In this document: positions 47,623 through 55,445 of the stretch, piece by piece | How the letters are laid out: each line of letters starts with the position of its first letter | Position numbering within the stretch: the stretch's first letter is position 1 | Source of the DNA: Lentisphaerota bacterium | GTDB lineage: Bacteria; Verrucomicrobiota; Lentisphaeria; Oligosphaerales; JABHEG01 | Assembly (NCBI GenBank): GCA_018676675.1 | Contig: JABHEG010000218.1 | Coordinates: 50,111 to 114,110 of the forward strand | Reading direction: 5' to 3' | Length of the DNA stretch: 64,000 bases | The notes under the pieces: generated by a model | Seen by the model: only the letters and a program-made list of their open reading frames with translations | Databases searched by the model: none | Told to the model about the DNA's origin: nothing | Position numbers and translations under genes: made by a program

Positions 47623-47889
47623 CTACCTGTAGTCCTTACCGTTGAGACTGCGCAGTACGGACGCCTGCCAGCCCTCCAGCGCCACCTGCATCGACGCGAC
47701 CCTTCCCGACTCGCCGGCGCACAGGTCTGTTGTTTCCATGGGGTCCTGCTTCAAATTGTAAAGCTCCGTCCTAACCAGTTTGCCTTTGCTGGGGACACGA
47801 TGGAGCTTTCAGGGCCAATCCAGCCATGCTACGTGGCCCGGGAAGACATCTTCAGGATACTGCTTCTCAGTCACACCGGCCTCCGGGCG
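47623..47889 (-). pseudogene. Remnant of a sulfatase C-terminus with a nonsense codon
   Basis: The reading from 47889 down to TAG 47623 gives 'QYPEDVFPGHVAWLDWP', then TGA (47811-47809), then 'KLHRVPSKGKLVRTELYNLK', 'QDPMETTDLCAGES' and 'VALEGWQASV'. This is the standard sulfatase ending (AWLDW-x-KL...ELYNLKQDP.E..DL). The TGA sits where a Trp (TGG) is expected. No N-terminal part with a Cys-x-Pro-x-Arg site is present: the fragment begins directly after the stop of the sugar-isomerase gene and in the same frame, so the 5' four fifths were deleted. Confidence 0.75.
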
Positions 47890-48732
47890 TCAGGAGTCCT
47901 CCGTGATGGAGACCAGGATCTCAGTCAAGCGACGCCCGTAGTTCACATACGTTTCATACATCACGCGAGGGTCACTCGTTTTTCCCGTGTGGACGACCGC
48001 GGCGATGTGCGGTTCGATAGACACGAACCCGCCGTAGCCAGAAGCGTGCAGGTCGGCCAGAATCTCCGGGACCATCGCGTCGCCCTCTCCGCACACCACG
48101 GTGTGCCCCAAGGCACGACTGCTGTCTTTGATGTGCACGTAAACGATGTAGTCCTTCACCGTACTGTAAAATTGCCACGGATCCTGGCCGTGACCGACCA
48201 CGTTACCGGTGTCGTACAGCCACTTGAGTGACGGGGAGTCGACCGCATCCATGAACGACACGGCGTTCTCAGCCGAAAGTCCGGCCCAGCCGCGACAGTT
48301 CTCAATCCCCATAACAACTCCCCCATCCTCAGCCATCTTCGCAAGCTCACGCACTCGCCGCAGTGACTCGTCTCGCCAGGCTCCGTCCTCGAGCGGCGCA
48401 TCGGTATCATTCGGCCAGGTCATGATCCGGACGTACGTCGTTCCCAGCCGCTGCATGCGGGGAATAACACGCTTCAATTCGTCGACGTCCTCCTGGAATT
48501 CCCCGGAAATGCTCTTCGCCCAATTGCCGATCGTTCCACCAAAACCTGAGACCTTCATACCGGCTTCACTGACCGCGGCGTAGACGCGATCAAACGTCGC
48601 GTCATCAACGCAGGACAGATTCTCGCCATCCACGAGTCGGAGTTCCATGTGCTCCCAGCCGAGCGCCCTGTGCGCCCGAATCTGTGTATCCAGGGACGCA
48701 CCCGCTTCGTCACTGATTCCTGAACAGATCAT
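47890..48732 (-). CDS. Sugar phosphate isomerase/epimerase-like TIM-barrel protein
   Basis: The protein has 280 residues, the normal length of the AP-endonuclease-2/xylose-isomerase-like family, and is cytoplasmic. It begins 'MICSGISDEAGASLDTQIRA'; typical metal-site elements follow in 'MELRLVDGENLS', 'GIENCRGWAG' (Glu), 'WLYDTGNVVGHGQDPW' (Asp), 'YVHIKDSS' and 'GFVSIEPHI' (Glu). The family interconverts keto and aldo sugars or epimerises sugar acids. It lies 18 bases downstream of the esterase-like gene and directly before the sulfatase remnant. The precise sugar is unknown. Confidence 0.86.
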   Translation of the reverse strand: MICSGISDEAGASLDTQIRAHRALGWEHMELRLVDGENLSCVDDATFDRVYAAVSEAGMKVSGFGGTIGNWAKSISGEFQEDVDELKRVIPRMQRLGTTYVRIMTWPNDTDAPLEDGAWRDESLRRVRELAKMAEDGGVVMGIENCRGWAGLSAENAVSFMDAVDSPSLKWLYDTGNVVGHGQDPWQFYSTVKDYIVYVHIKDSSRALGHTVVCGEGDAMVPEILADLHASGYGGFVSIEPHIAAVVHTGKTSDPRVMYETYVNYGRRLTEILVSITEDS

Positions 48733-48750
48733 GTGCTTGCTCCATTGGTG

Positions 48751-51297
48751 CTACTCGGCATCAGCCTTCTCTACACTCGGCATCACCCACGCCGCACCAC
48801 TGTGCAGCCAACCGGGTCCACCAACTACGTTGGCTTCCAGACGAAGCACCTTGACACCCTCAATATCAGCCTTTATTGACCCGATCGGCTGCCGCCAACT
48901 GACCACAGCCGTTCCCTTGGGTTTGCCGTCCCCCTTAACCACGAACTTCACCCGCTCACTTCGTTCACGCACCACCGAGAGGGCCGTGTCAGGCCCGTTC
49001 CGCAACTGCACAACAGATGAGAACGAACTGAAGTTATCCCCGACCTCGTACTCGAGAAAGCAGGGGGCTCGCACGCCGATGCTTCGCAGCAACGGTCTGC
49101 CGTGGTAGGAACGGCCCAGGCCCAGAGCTCCACGCATCTGTTCCATCTTTCTGGGTCTCACCTCCGCGAGAAAGACCTCTCCCCAGTCGTGCGGAACACT
49201 CGCAAGCTGAGGAAACGTCTGCGCACCAAGCCTCTCTCGAACAACGCTGGAGCCCCCGTAATGGACACCTGTTTCAAGGCCCCAGTCCGTCCCAAAATAG
49301 CCAAAGCAGAGGAAGCTCTCAGGAGACACGCTGCGAGAATCGAATACCGCGTAATCAAAGTACTTCCTGGAGTCGAACACCCCCCAGTTAAACCAATTGC
49401 CAAATCGTTTCCAGCTCTGATAGATCGCCCCTGGACCATTCCCGCCCACAAGCACCACGAGGCGATTGGGGTACAACGGGTTCGGGTAGAGCATCATGAG
49501 CCCTACGTCGGACGCCTCGTGAAGCCCTGTAAGACGCAGTTCCGAGCGATCGCTCGGTAACCGTTCCAGAACCTGCGTTTCCAGTTCCCTCATCGGGAGG
49601 CCGCTGGCCACCGTGGCGGAAACCAGGTTGTCGGCAGGCCCCCCCAGGAGAACCAAGTTCCGACTGCTCGCGATGCTCTCCGTCCAGTCCACGTCCCGAA
49701 TCACGGGACAGAAACTGTTGTTTCGCCGCTTCCACTCCGCCGCGAACTCACGGCCTTCCGCCATCCATAGGTCTCGGGTCAACCGGTCCTGTCCCACTGT
49801 TCCCACCACCACGACGAACGGCCCCATGAGTGCCTCGCTTATCGGCCCTTCCAAGCCCGCTCGCTTGGCGAGAGCATCCTCCTCGCGATCCTCCGCCGGA
49901 GAACAGCACCAAGAGCCATCCGCCTCACGCAGAAGACGCACCCACCGAGGCTCTCCAGTGGCCGGCACTTCAACCGCACACCCGTCGGCTTCAACGACCA
50001 GAGCCCGAGTGACATCGAACAACTCAGGAGCCACCTCAAGCTCCATCGCCGCAAGATTCCGGGTTAGCAGCTTTACTCGATTCGGCTCAACGACCTCAGC
50101 CTCGATTTCGCCAAACTCGACCGGTCTCTGCAAGCGGACAAATCGTACCCAGTAGGCCTTCCCGGTCCTCAACAGGGCACTTCGCCAGAGAACACGCCTG
50201 GGATACCGCTCCCTCACGCGACCGCACATCCACGCAAGTCCCTCCCGTGTCAGCACCCCAGGAAAGCCTCCATGAGCGACACCCGGGAACTCTCGAAACT
50301 CGACAGTAGCGTCGAAAGCGCGTAGCGCAGCGACCATACGACGGGCATGCTCAGGGGGAACGACGCTGTCACCACTGCCGTGGACGACATAGGTCGGCAG
50401 GTTGACCAAATTCCGGGCGTGTGCCCGGGCGCTGTGCGTCTCTTGGAGCCAGTCCCGAAACGCAGTGTTCCGGCTATCAAAGCTCTGGTTCCAGCCCCAC
50501 CGCTCTGTCCATGCCTGCGAGTCGGCGTTCCCCGCAATCGGCATGATCCCGGCAAACCGGTCTGCATAGCCGCAACCGAGCTGCCAGCTCCCGGTTCCCC
50601 CCATCGAGCCGCCCGTCACATAGATCCGCTCCCTATCTATGTTGTAGTCGAGGCAGACATCTTCGATCGCTCCCAGGACCGCTTCCTCGCCCTGTTCCTT
50701 ATAGTCCGTTGCTCCCCGACCGTGGGGCGACAGCGAGAACACGCCACGGCGATCGGGCGCGGGATGCCCTTGGAATGGTCTGTACCACCCATGGCCATGG
50801 AGAGAGACAACCAGTGGCCAGGAGACTGTGGGGTCATACCCGTGGGGGAAGCGAAGAGAATAAGGCTGGAGTGTTCCGTCGATGCGGGACCAGCAAGCGC
50901 GGAGCTTTGCCCCTCCCTCCTCACGCATCTCACGCACGCCGTAGAGGCTCTGTGAGCGGGCGACCATCAGGCGGAAAAACGTCCCCCGTAGTCGGTCCCG
51001 AAGTGCTTTTGACGCGACGGTTTTGGGATCGTTCGGCTTCGTCTGATGCAGAATCAGCTGGGCTTTGACTGCATTCCACGACGCCTGCCGTGAAGCAAGC
51101 CCCGGGTAAGCCCAGGCCCGTTTCCGTTCCAGGATTTGCAGAGCACGCAGCTCTTTGGCAAAACGGCGTATCTGAGCTCGAAGAGCTGGTTCCCTGGGGG
51201 GATCCGCATGGTCGACACGCCACGCGCGTGCCGCCGTCATCACAAGGCAAACCGCCACCCCTCCCGCAAGCCATCGCTGCCACTGACGCCGTATCAT
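48751..51297 (-). CDS. Secreted alpha/beta-hydrolase (esterase) with NPCBM-like C-terminal domain
   Basis: The protein has 848 residues from ATG 51297 with GAGG upstream and a signal peptide or anchor (core LAGGVAVCLVMTAARA). The alpha/beta-hydrolase domain (about 150-375) has 'VVSLHGHGWYRPF' (oxyanion region), nucleophile Ser in 'VTGGSMGGTGSW', Asp in 'VVHGSGDSVVPPE' and His in 'FPGVAHGGFPG', a complete triad of the feruloyl-esterase/depolymerase type. The last 150 residues ('FLEYEVGDNFSSFSSVVQL', 'VVRERSERVKFVVKGDGKP') resemble the NPCBM carbohydrate-binding module. Removal of ester groups from polysaccharides is likely. It follows the kinase gene by 50 bases on the same strand. Confidence 0.78.
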   Translation of the reverse strand: MIRRQWQRWLAGGVAVCLVMTAARAWRVDHADPPREPALRAQIRRFAKELRALQILERKRAWAYPGLASRQASWNAVKAQLILHQTKPNDPKTVASKALRDRLRGTFFRLMVARSQSLYGVREMREEGGAKLRACWSRIDGTLQPYSLRFPHGYDPTVSWPLVVSLHGHGWYRPFQGHPAPDRRGVFSLSPHGRGATDYKEQGEEAVLGAIEDVCLDYNIDRERIYVTGGSMGGTGSWQLGCGYADRFAGIMPIAGNADSQAWTERWGWNQSFDSRNTAFRDWLQETHSARAHARNLVNLPTYVVHGSGDSVVPPEHARRMVAALRAFDATVEFREFPGVAHGGFPGVLTREGLAWMCGRVRERYPRRVLWRSALLRTGKAYWVRFVRLQRPVEFGEIEAEVVEPNRVKLLTRNLAAMELEVAPELFDVTRALVVEADGCAVEVPATGEPRWVRLLREADGSWCCSPAEDREEDALAKRAGLEGPISEALMGPFVVVVGTVGQDRLTRDLWMAEGREFAAEWKRRNNSFCPVIRDVDWTESIASSRNLVLLGGPADNLVSATVASGLPMRELETQVLERLPSDRSELRLTGLHEASDVGLMMLYPNPLYPNRLVVLVGGNGPGAIYQSWKRFGNWFNWGVFDSRKYFDYAVFDSRSVSPESFLCFGYFGTDWGLETGVHYGGSSVVRERLGAQTFPQLASVPHDWGEVFLAEVRPRKMEQMRGALGLGRSYHGRPLLRSIGVRAPCFLEYEVGDNFSSFSSVVQLRNGPDTALSVVRERSERVKFVVKGDGKPKGTAVVSWRQPIGSIKADIEGVKVLRLEANVVGGPGWLHSGAAWVMPSVEKADAE

Positions 51298-51347
51298 CCA
51301 CCACCTCAAAACCCGGGCTTCCTGCATTCCGGAACAGGGCTCACCAA

Positions 51348-52259
51348 TCAGTATGCCACGCTCCGCTGAATCCCTCCCGGGCGCAGATCATCAGGCAATA
51401 GGAACAACAACTCCAGAGCGCTCTTGGCGCGCTCCTCGCGATCCGGAACAATGGCCCGGGCCACCATTTCGTCAATCCATGCGGGAAGCTCGCCATTGAT
51501 CTCAGTTGGCTTCTCAAACGTCACACGGTCATACCCGGTCGCCAACCGATACAGCATCACACCGAAAGAAAATACATCAGAACGCGCGTCCAGGGGCTCT
51601 CCATCCATCTGTTCGGGGCTCATGTAGTCGTAGGTCCCGCTGAAATTCCCATCCACCTCATCGCTTCCCCCCTCCTCGGCCTCATCGTCATCCGTCGTCT
51701 CACCCTCACCCTCTTCCCAGGACGGGCGCCAAATGTAGTCGGAGTCAACCGTGACACTGGCCAAACCAAAATCTCCGAGCTTCGTCGTCAAACCACCATA
51801 GGTATTTTCCTGCAGAAGAACGTTCTCCGGCTTGATATCGCGATGCACCATTCCGAGTTGGTGAGTGTAGGAAAGCGCCCAACAGATCTGGGGCACGAGC
51901 ACCTTGAGCGTATGGACTTCAAGGACGCCATTGCAGCGCTCCGCAAGCGCGCCCAAAGATAGGGAAGCACCGTTGCGGTCCGTGCAGAATTCAGTGACGA
52001 GATAGGGCACGCCGTCCTCGACTCCGTAGTCGATCAACTCCAGGATGTGAGGATGCTGGACGTGTTCCAGCGCTTTGCACTCCTGCAGGAAACGCTTCTT
52101 GTCCTCCTCGCTATCGATGTTGGTCACGGAAAGCAGCTTGACGGCATAGTGCTCCTGCCCATCATCGCTTCCTCGATGGGCCTGGTAGACAGCGCCCATC
52201 CCGCCTTCACCAACCTTCTCACCAAGCACATAAGGACCAAATGTCGCTTTCGCGGTCAT
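51348..52259 (-). CDS. Hanks-type Ser/Thr protein kinase, predicted active
   Basis: The protein has 303 residues and is only a kinase domain, without a transmembrane segment or sensor. All catalytic elements are there: Gly-loop 'GEKVGEGGMGAVY', Lys41 in 'YAVKLL', 'HRDIKPEN' (Asp141, Asn146), 'DFG' (162-164) and 'YDYMSPEQ'. The activation segment carries an unusual acidic insertion (about 181-205: 'EEGEGETTDDDEAEEGG'), which may inhibit, dock a partner or be autophosphorylated on its Thr residues. The gene follows the pseudokinase-like gene by 13 bases, so the two are one transcription unit. The targets are unknown. Confidence 0.93.
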   Translation of the reverse strand: MTAKATFGPYVLGEKVGEGGMGAVYQAHRGSDDGQEHYAVKLLSVTNIDSEEDKKRFLQECKALEHVQHPHILELIDYGVEDGVPYLVTEFCTDRNGASLSLGALAERCNGVLEVHTLKVLVPQICWALSYTHQLGMVHRDIKPENVLLQENTYGGLTTKLGDFGLASVTVDSDYIWRPSWEEGEGETTDDDEAEEGGSDEVDGNFSGTYDYMSPEQMDGEPLDARSDVFSFGVMLYRLATGYDRVTFEKPTEINGELPAWIDEMVARAIVPDREERAKSALELLFLLPDDLRPGGIQRSVAY

Positions 52260-52272
52260 GTGTTCTCACTAC

Positions 52273-53238
52273 CTATGAACATCGGAGTCGCTTCAGCGCT
52301 TCATGCATCTCCGTGATGCTGCGGAAGCGCCGGCTCTTGTTCTGGGCGGTTGCCCGGAGAATGAACGTGTCCCAGTCAGAATCGATCCCCGGACAGATCT
52401 TGCTGGGAGGCTGGAAACCGATAACCTTCTTGCCGGTCAACAAATGCAGGAACATCAATCCCAGCGAGAAAACGTCCGAACGCCGACTCGACCCCTGCCC
52501 CTTGCGCTGCTCAGGGCTCATGTAGTCGTAGCTCTGCAGAATGGCCTTGGCATCGGGAGGCAGGGCCCGACGCGTCACCGTTGCCGAACGGGCATCTTTG
52601 GCCTGGACCGTCTTGCGCACCGATTCCACCACAAAGTCTGTTCCCATGATCCGGGACAAGCCAAAATCCGACAGGACAACCTTCGCCTCCCACGTCTCCT
52701 CAGTGCGGCTCACGCAGTTCAAGAGCACATTCTGCGGCTTGATATTGCCGTGGACAATTTTGTGAGCATGGAAGTGGCCAAAGGCCTTGAGAAGCAGGTC
52801 GAAAAGCTCAAGGACCTCGCTGGGAGCAACCATCCCCTCAAACCAGTTCGCGTACTCCTGCAGGCTGACCGGCCCTTCTTCGGGCCCGAGAACAAGATCC
52901 ATCACCAAATAGCAGATGTCTGCGTGGCGCCCGATATCCCGAATGGAAACCACACTCTCGTGCCTTAGCCCGGCCAGCAGCGCAGCCTGGACCCGGAAAC
53001 GGGCAAGTGTATCAACCTGTCGACGCTGTTTCGGGGGCACCAAAGCCTTGATAGCCACGAGATCACCCGACGTCGTGTCCTCCGCACGAAAAACAGCTCC
53101 CATCCCTCCAACCCCAACACGTTCCCTGAGAACATACTGACCAAGCTGGGAGTCCGGCCGGAGCCGTTCGGTCAGGTCACGCATCTCCTGCAGGAAGAAA
53201 CGATCGTCCTGTTCATTATTCGGAAGTGGAATCTCCAC
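52273..53238 (-). CDS. Hanks-type kinase homologue with HGN catalytic loop, probable pseudokinase
   Basis: The protein has 321 residues from GTG 53238 (GGAG seven bases upstream). A 30-residue N-terminal segment precedes a full kinase fold: 'RERVGVGGMGAVFRAED', Lys64 in 'VAIKALV', 'HAHKIVHGNIKPQN', 'DFGLSR' (191-193), 'YDYMSPEQRKG', 'DVFSLGLMFLHLLTG'. In the catalytic loop His-Arg-Asp is His163-Gly-Asn165: the proton-accepting Asp is Asn, while Lys64 and the DFG Asp remain. It can therefore probably bind ATP but phosphorylate poorly. It may act as an allosteric partner or scaffold of the active kinase encoded next in the operon. Confidence 0.88.
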   Translation of the reverse strand: MEIPLPNNEQDDRFFLQEMRDLTERLRPDSQLGQYVLRERVGVGGMGAVFRAEDTTSGDLVAIKALVPPKQRRQVDTLARFRVQAALLAGLRHESVVSIRDIGRHADICYLVMDLVLGPEEGPVSLQEYANWFEGMVAPSEVLELFDLLLKAFGHFHAHKIVHGNIKPQNVLLNCVSRTEETWEAKVVLSDFGLSRIMGTDFVVESVRKTVQAKDARSATVTRRALPPDAKAILQSYDYMSPEQRKGQGSSRRSDVFSLGLMFLHLLTGKKVIGFQPPSKICPGIDSDWDTFILRATAQNKSRRFRSITEMHEALKRLRCS

Positions 53239-53312
53239 ACGCGATCTCCAGCGGCGCAGTGTTCCCCTGGGCCTCCTGGGAAACCTGCCATCTGCAACTG
53301 CCAAGGCTGCTC

Positions 53313-53342
53313 AATATAGGCCCTGCGTGAGCCGGTTGCCAA
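53313..53342 (-). promoter_or_regulatory. Sigma-70-like promoter for the pseudokinase-kinase operon
   Basis: On the minus strand: TTGGCA (53342-53337), 18 bases, TATATT (53318-53313). Both boxes match 5 of 6. The leader to GTG 53238 would be about 70 bases. Confidence 0.55.
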
Positions 53343-53422
53343 AAAGCCCCCTCCTGACCCGATCGATTCGCTCCCAATCGCCAGCGCAATCCGGGCAAAC
53401 TGGACCGGGACCATGGCTGCCT

Positions 53423-53452
53423 TTGGTAACCTAGGGTCTCTGAACCTATATT
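53423..53452 (+). promoter_or_regulatory. Sigma-70-like promoter for the GYF-domain gene
   Basis: TTGGTA (53423-53428), 18 bases, TATATT (53447-53452). The -10 matches 5 of 6 and the -35 4 of 6. The leader to ATG 53603 would be about 145 bases. Confidence 0.45.
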
Positions 53453-53602
53453 CACCTGTTGCCACCTGACGCGGAGAGCACCTCAAAGCATCCCACCAAG
53501 TGGCCCGCTCATGTGCACCGCAGCCGATCGAGAACGTGGCCTCGGCCCCGGCAGTACGGCGGACGTGCATCCAACCGATGCTTGCGGAGACGGCCAAGAG
53601 AC

Positions 53603-55162
53603 ATGCGCAGTTGGTACTACTCACGTGAAGGCGAAGTCCACGGCCCATTCAACGACCGCGAGATCCTTCTCCTCGCCAGAACCGGGAGAGTTTGGCGCGA
53701 TGACCCGGTAACGTGTGATGAATTCGACCTTTGGTATCCAGCCGAGGATATCACCGGGTTTGAGTTCCCAGCAGCCGCACCGGAGCGGAAACCACCTTCC
53801 ACCGAAGCAGCTTTGGAAGACCTGGACGACGACCTGCAAGACCCCACCGACTTGGCTCCCACGCCGCAGCCGAAACCCGATGCCGAAGCCGTCCCAGGCT
53901 TCTCCATCCCAACGCTCTCTCTGCCCCCGACCGCCGCCGGTTCACACCCCGACATCATGACTCAGCTCCCAAGCGAAGTCTCCGAGACCGGCCCGGAAAT
54001 CCCTGAGTCAGCCCCCACCGACAACGGACTCAACGAGACTGAGGTCGTCCAGGAATACATTGAAGCCAGCCCGGAAGATCCCCAACCCAGAGAGGACGAG
54101 GAAGACTTCTGGGTCGACGAAGAGGGAGCTGCGGATGGATGGAAACCGGGGCTCAGCTACTTCAAGAAGGGCAGAGAACCAAGGAAGTCGACCACAGACA
54201 CACACGTTGATTATGCAGGCGGCGACTCATCGGGCTCAGCCCCCGGTGGAGACGATGGCGAGTGGCGCCCTGACCTCACCATTGTCCGGAAACGGACGAC
54301 TCGGTCCCGCCGGCGGCTTGAAGACGAACCCGAAATCAGCTACGGGGGAGTCGCCGACGGCCAGGAGAAGAAGGAGCTCACACTCCGCGATGTAGTCCGT
54401 CAACGCCCGGCCCTGTCTCTGCTGGGGGCGTTGACAGTGCTGGCCATCGTCATCATGGGCCCCACCGCCCTCTTCAGGAGCTGCAAAGGCAGCGACGGAG
54501 AAGGGGAGACCGTCGTGGTCGATTACACCGAGAGAAGTGAAATCGCCGGACGCCTCATGGGCGAGCACCTGGCCCAGCTGCACAAAGGGAGTCAGGCGCT
54601 GGTCATCGTCCAGCCCGGTGGGACGGATGGAGGCAAAGAAGGGCGACGAAGGAAGAATGCCTTCCTTGACGGCTTACGCGCAGGCTTCGCTGACCAGGTA
54701 ACGCTTCACGCCGTAGACTTCCCGAAGTTCCGGGCCGTGGTCGAGACCGACGAAGGTGATGGTGGGCAGGCATCATCGGTATCTTCCTCTTGGAACCCGC
54801 CCCTTCAGTATTGGTACTCTGCGGAAGTCTTGGACAGCCTGCTGAAGGAGTATGCAGTCTGCAACCTGGTTGTCTCATACGTCGATTTGCCATCTGACTA
54901 CGAACGGCTCGAGACTTGGAAGCTCCCCAGCGACAAGCGCCCCGCCTTTGCCCTGGCCTCTGGGTCACTCGCAGGCATGCTCCCCGCCATTCAACGCGGT
55001 TGGGTGGTGGCTGCGTTGGACTACCGGTCCGCTCGTACAGCCGCACGAGCGACGTCAGAGGATGAAGCCCGGCGTATCCTCAGAGACCAATGCCGAATCG
55101 TCACCCCCAAGAACGTGGAAAAATTCGCGGCGGACTATCCGCTCCTCTTCCGAAACCGCTGA
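53603..55162 (+). CDS. GYF-domain membrane protein with acidic linker and extracytoplasmic domain
   Basis: The protein has 519 residues from ATG 53603, which places the GYF_2 domain at the very N-terminus ('WYYSREGEVHGPFNDREILL', about 3-50). An acidic, Pro-rich linker (about 55-265) follows, then one transmembrane helix (about 271-291, 'LLGALTVLAIVIMGPTALF') and a 220-residue domain that would lie outside the membrane ('QALVIVQPGGTDGGKEGRRR', 'PAFALASGSLAGMLPAIQRG') and has some resemblance to periplasmic binding folds. GYF domains bind proline-rich peptides; in PVC bacteria GYF_2 proteins occur beside kinases. It is transcribed away from the pseudokinase/kinase operon, so it is a plausible partner or substrate of it. 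Confidence 0.78.
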   Translation: MRSWYYSREGEVHGPFNDREILLLARTGRVWRDDPVTCDEFDLWYPAEDITGFEFPAAAPERKPPSTEAALEDLDDDLQDPTDLAPTPQPKPDAEAVPGFSIPTLSLPPTAAGSHPDIMTQLPSEVSETGPEIPESAPTDNGLNETEVVQEYIEASPEDPQPREDEEDFWVDEEGAADGWKPGLSYFKKGREPRKSTTDTHVDYAGGDSSGSAPGGDDGEWRPDLTIVRKRTTRSRRRLEDEPEISYGGVADGQEKKELTLRDVVRQRPALSLLGALTVLAIVIMGPTALFRSCKGSDGEGETVVVDYTERSEIAGRLMGEHLAQLHKGSQALVIVQPGGTDGGKEGRRRKNAFLDGLRAGFADQVTLHAVDFPKFRAVVETDEGDGGQASSVSSSWNPPLQYWYSAEVLDSLLKEYAVCNLVVSYVDLPSDYERLETWKLPSDKRPAFALASGSLAGMLPAIQRGWVVAALDYRSARTAARATSEDEARRILRDQCRIVTPKNVEKFAADYPLLFRNR

Positions 55163-55163
55163 T

Positions 55164-55188
55164 TGCCCTGCACCTGTGCCCCAGGGCA
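55164..55188 (+). terminator. Hairpin directly after the GYF gene
   Basis: TGCCCTG (55164-55170) pairs with CAGGGCA (55182-55188), two bases after the stop. There is no U-tract, so it is only a candidate terminator. Confidence 0.35.
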
Positions 55189-55340
55189 GGCAATGCGTCA
55201 GTCTCATGTGGCGGGACGACGGAGTCTTTGGCTCCAGGGATTGCTTGGGCCACCTGCGTCCGATGGAGGGAGAAAGTCCCCCGAGCCATGTGGAAGCTCC
55301 CCCACTTGGCTGAGGGGGTGCCAGGGCAGGTCGTTTGCTT

Positions 55341-55369
55341 TTGTATTCCAAGGTCGCTTTCGCTATATT
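55341..55369 (+). promoter_or_regulatory. Promoter candidate for the TPR gene
   Basis: TATATT (55364-55369) with TTGTAT (55341-55346) at 17 bp. The -35 is weak (3 of 6). The -10 is the same hexamer as in the kinase and GYF promoters. The leader would be about 70 bases. Confidence 0.4.
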
Positions 55370-55445
55370 GCCAACTCAGGACACAACGGCCAGGAACCTG
55401 CATTGGGCTTGGCTCCCGGTTCAGTCAGACTGAATGAGGTGTAAG

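Larger units (their letters stand above)
53239..53602. other. 364-bp divergent control region between kinase and GYF genes
   Basis: It holds two facing promoter candidates (53313-53342 minus, 53423-53452 plus) with identical TATATT -10 boxes and identical 18-bp spacers. No gene is seen. Confidence 0.6.

Noticed and set aside
47800-48231. 143-codon plus-strand reading
   Set aside because: It is antisense to the isomerase gene and the sulfatase remnant, both of which show clear family sequence.
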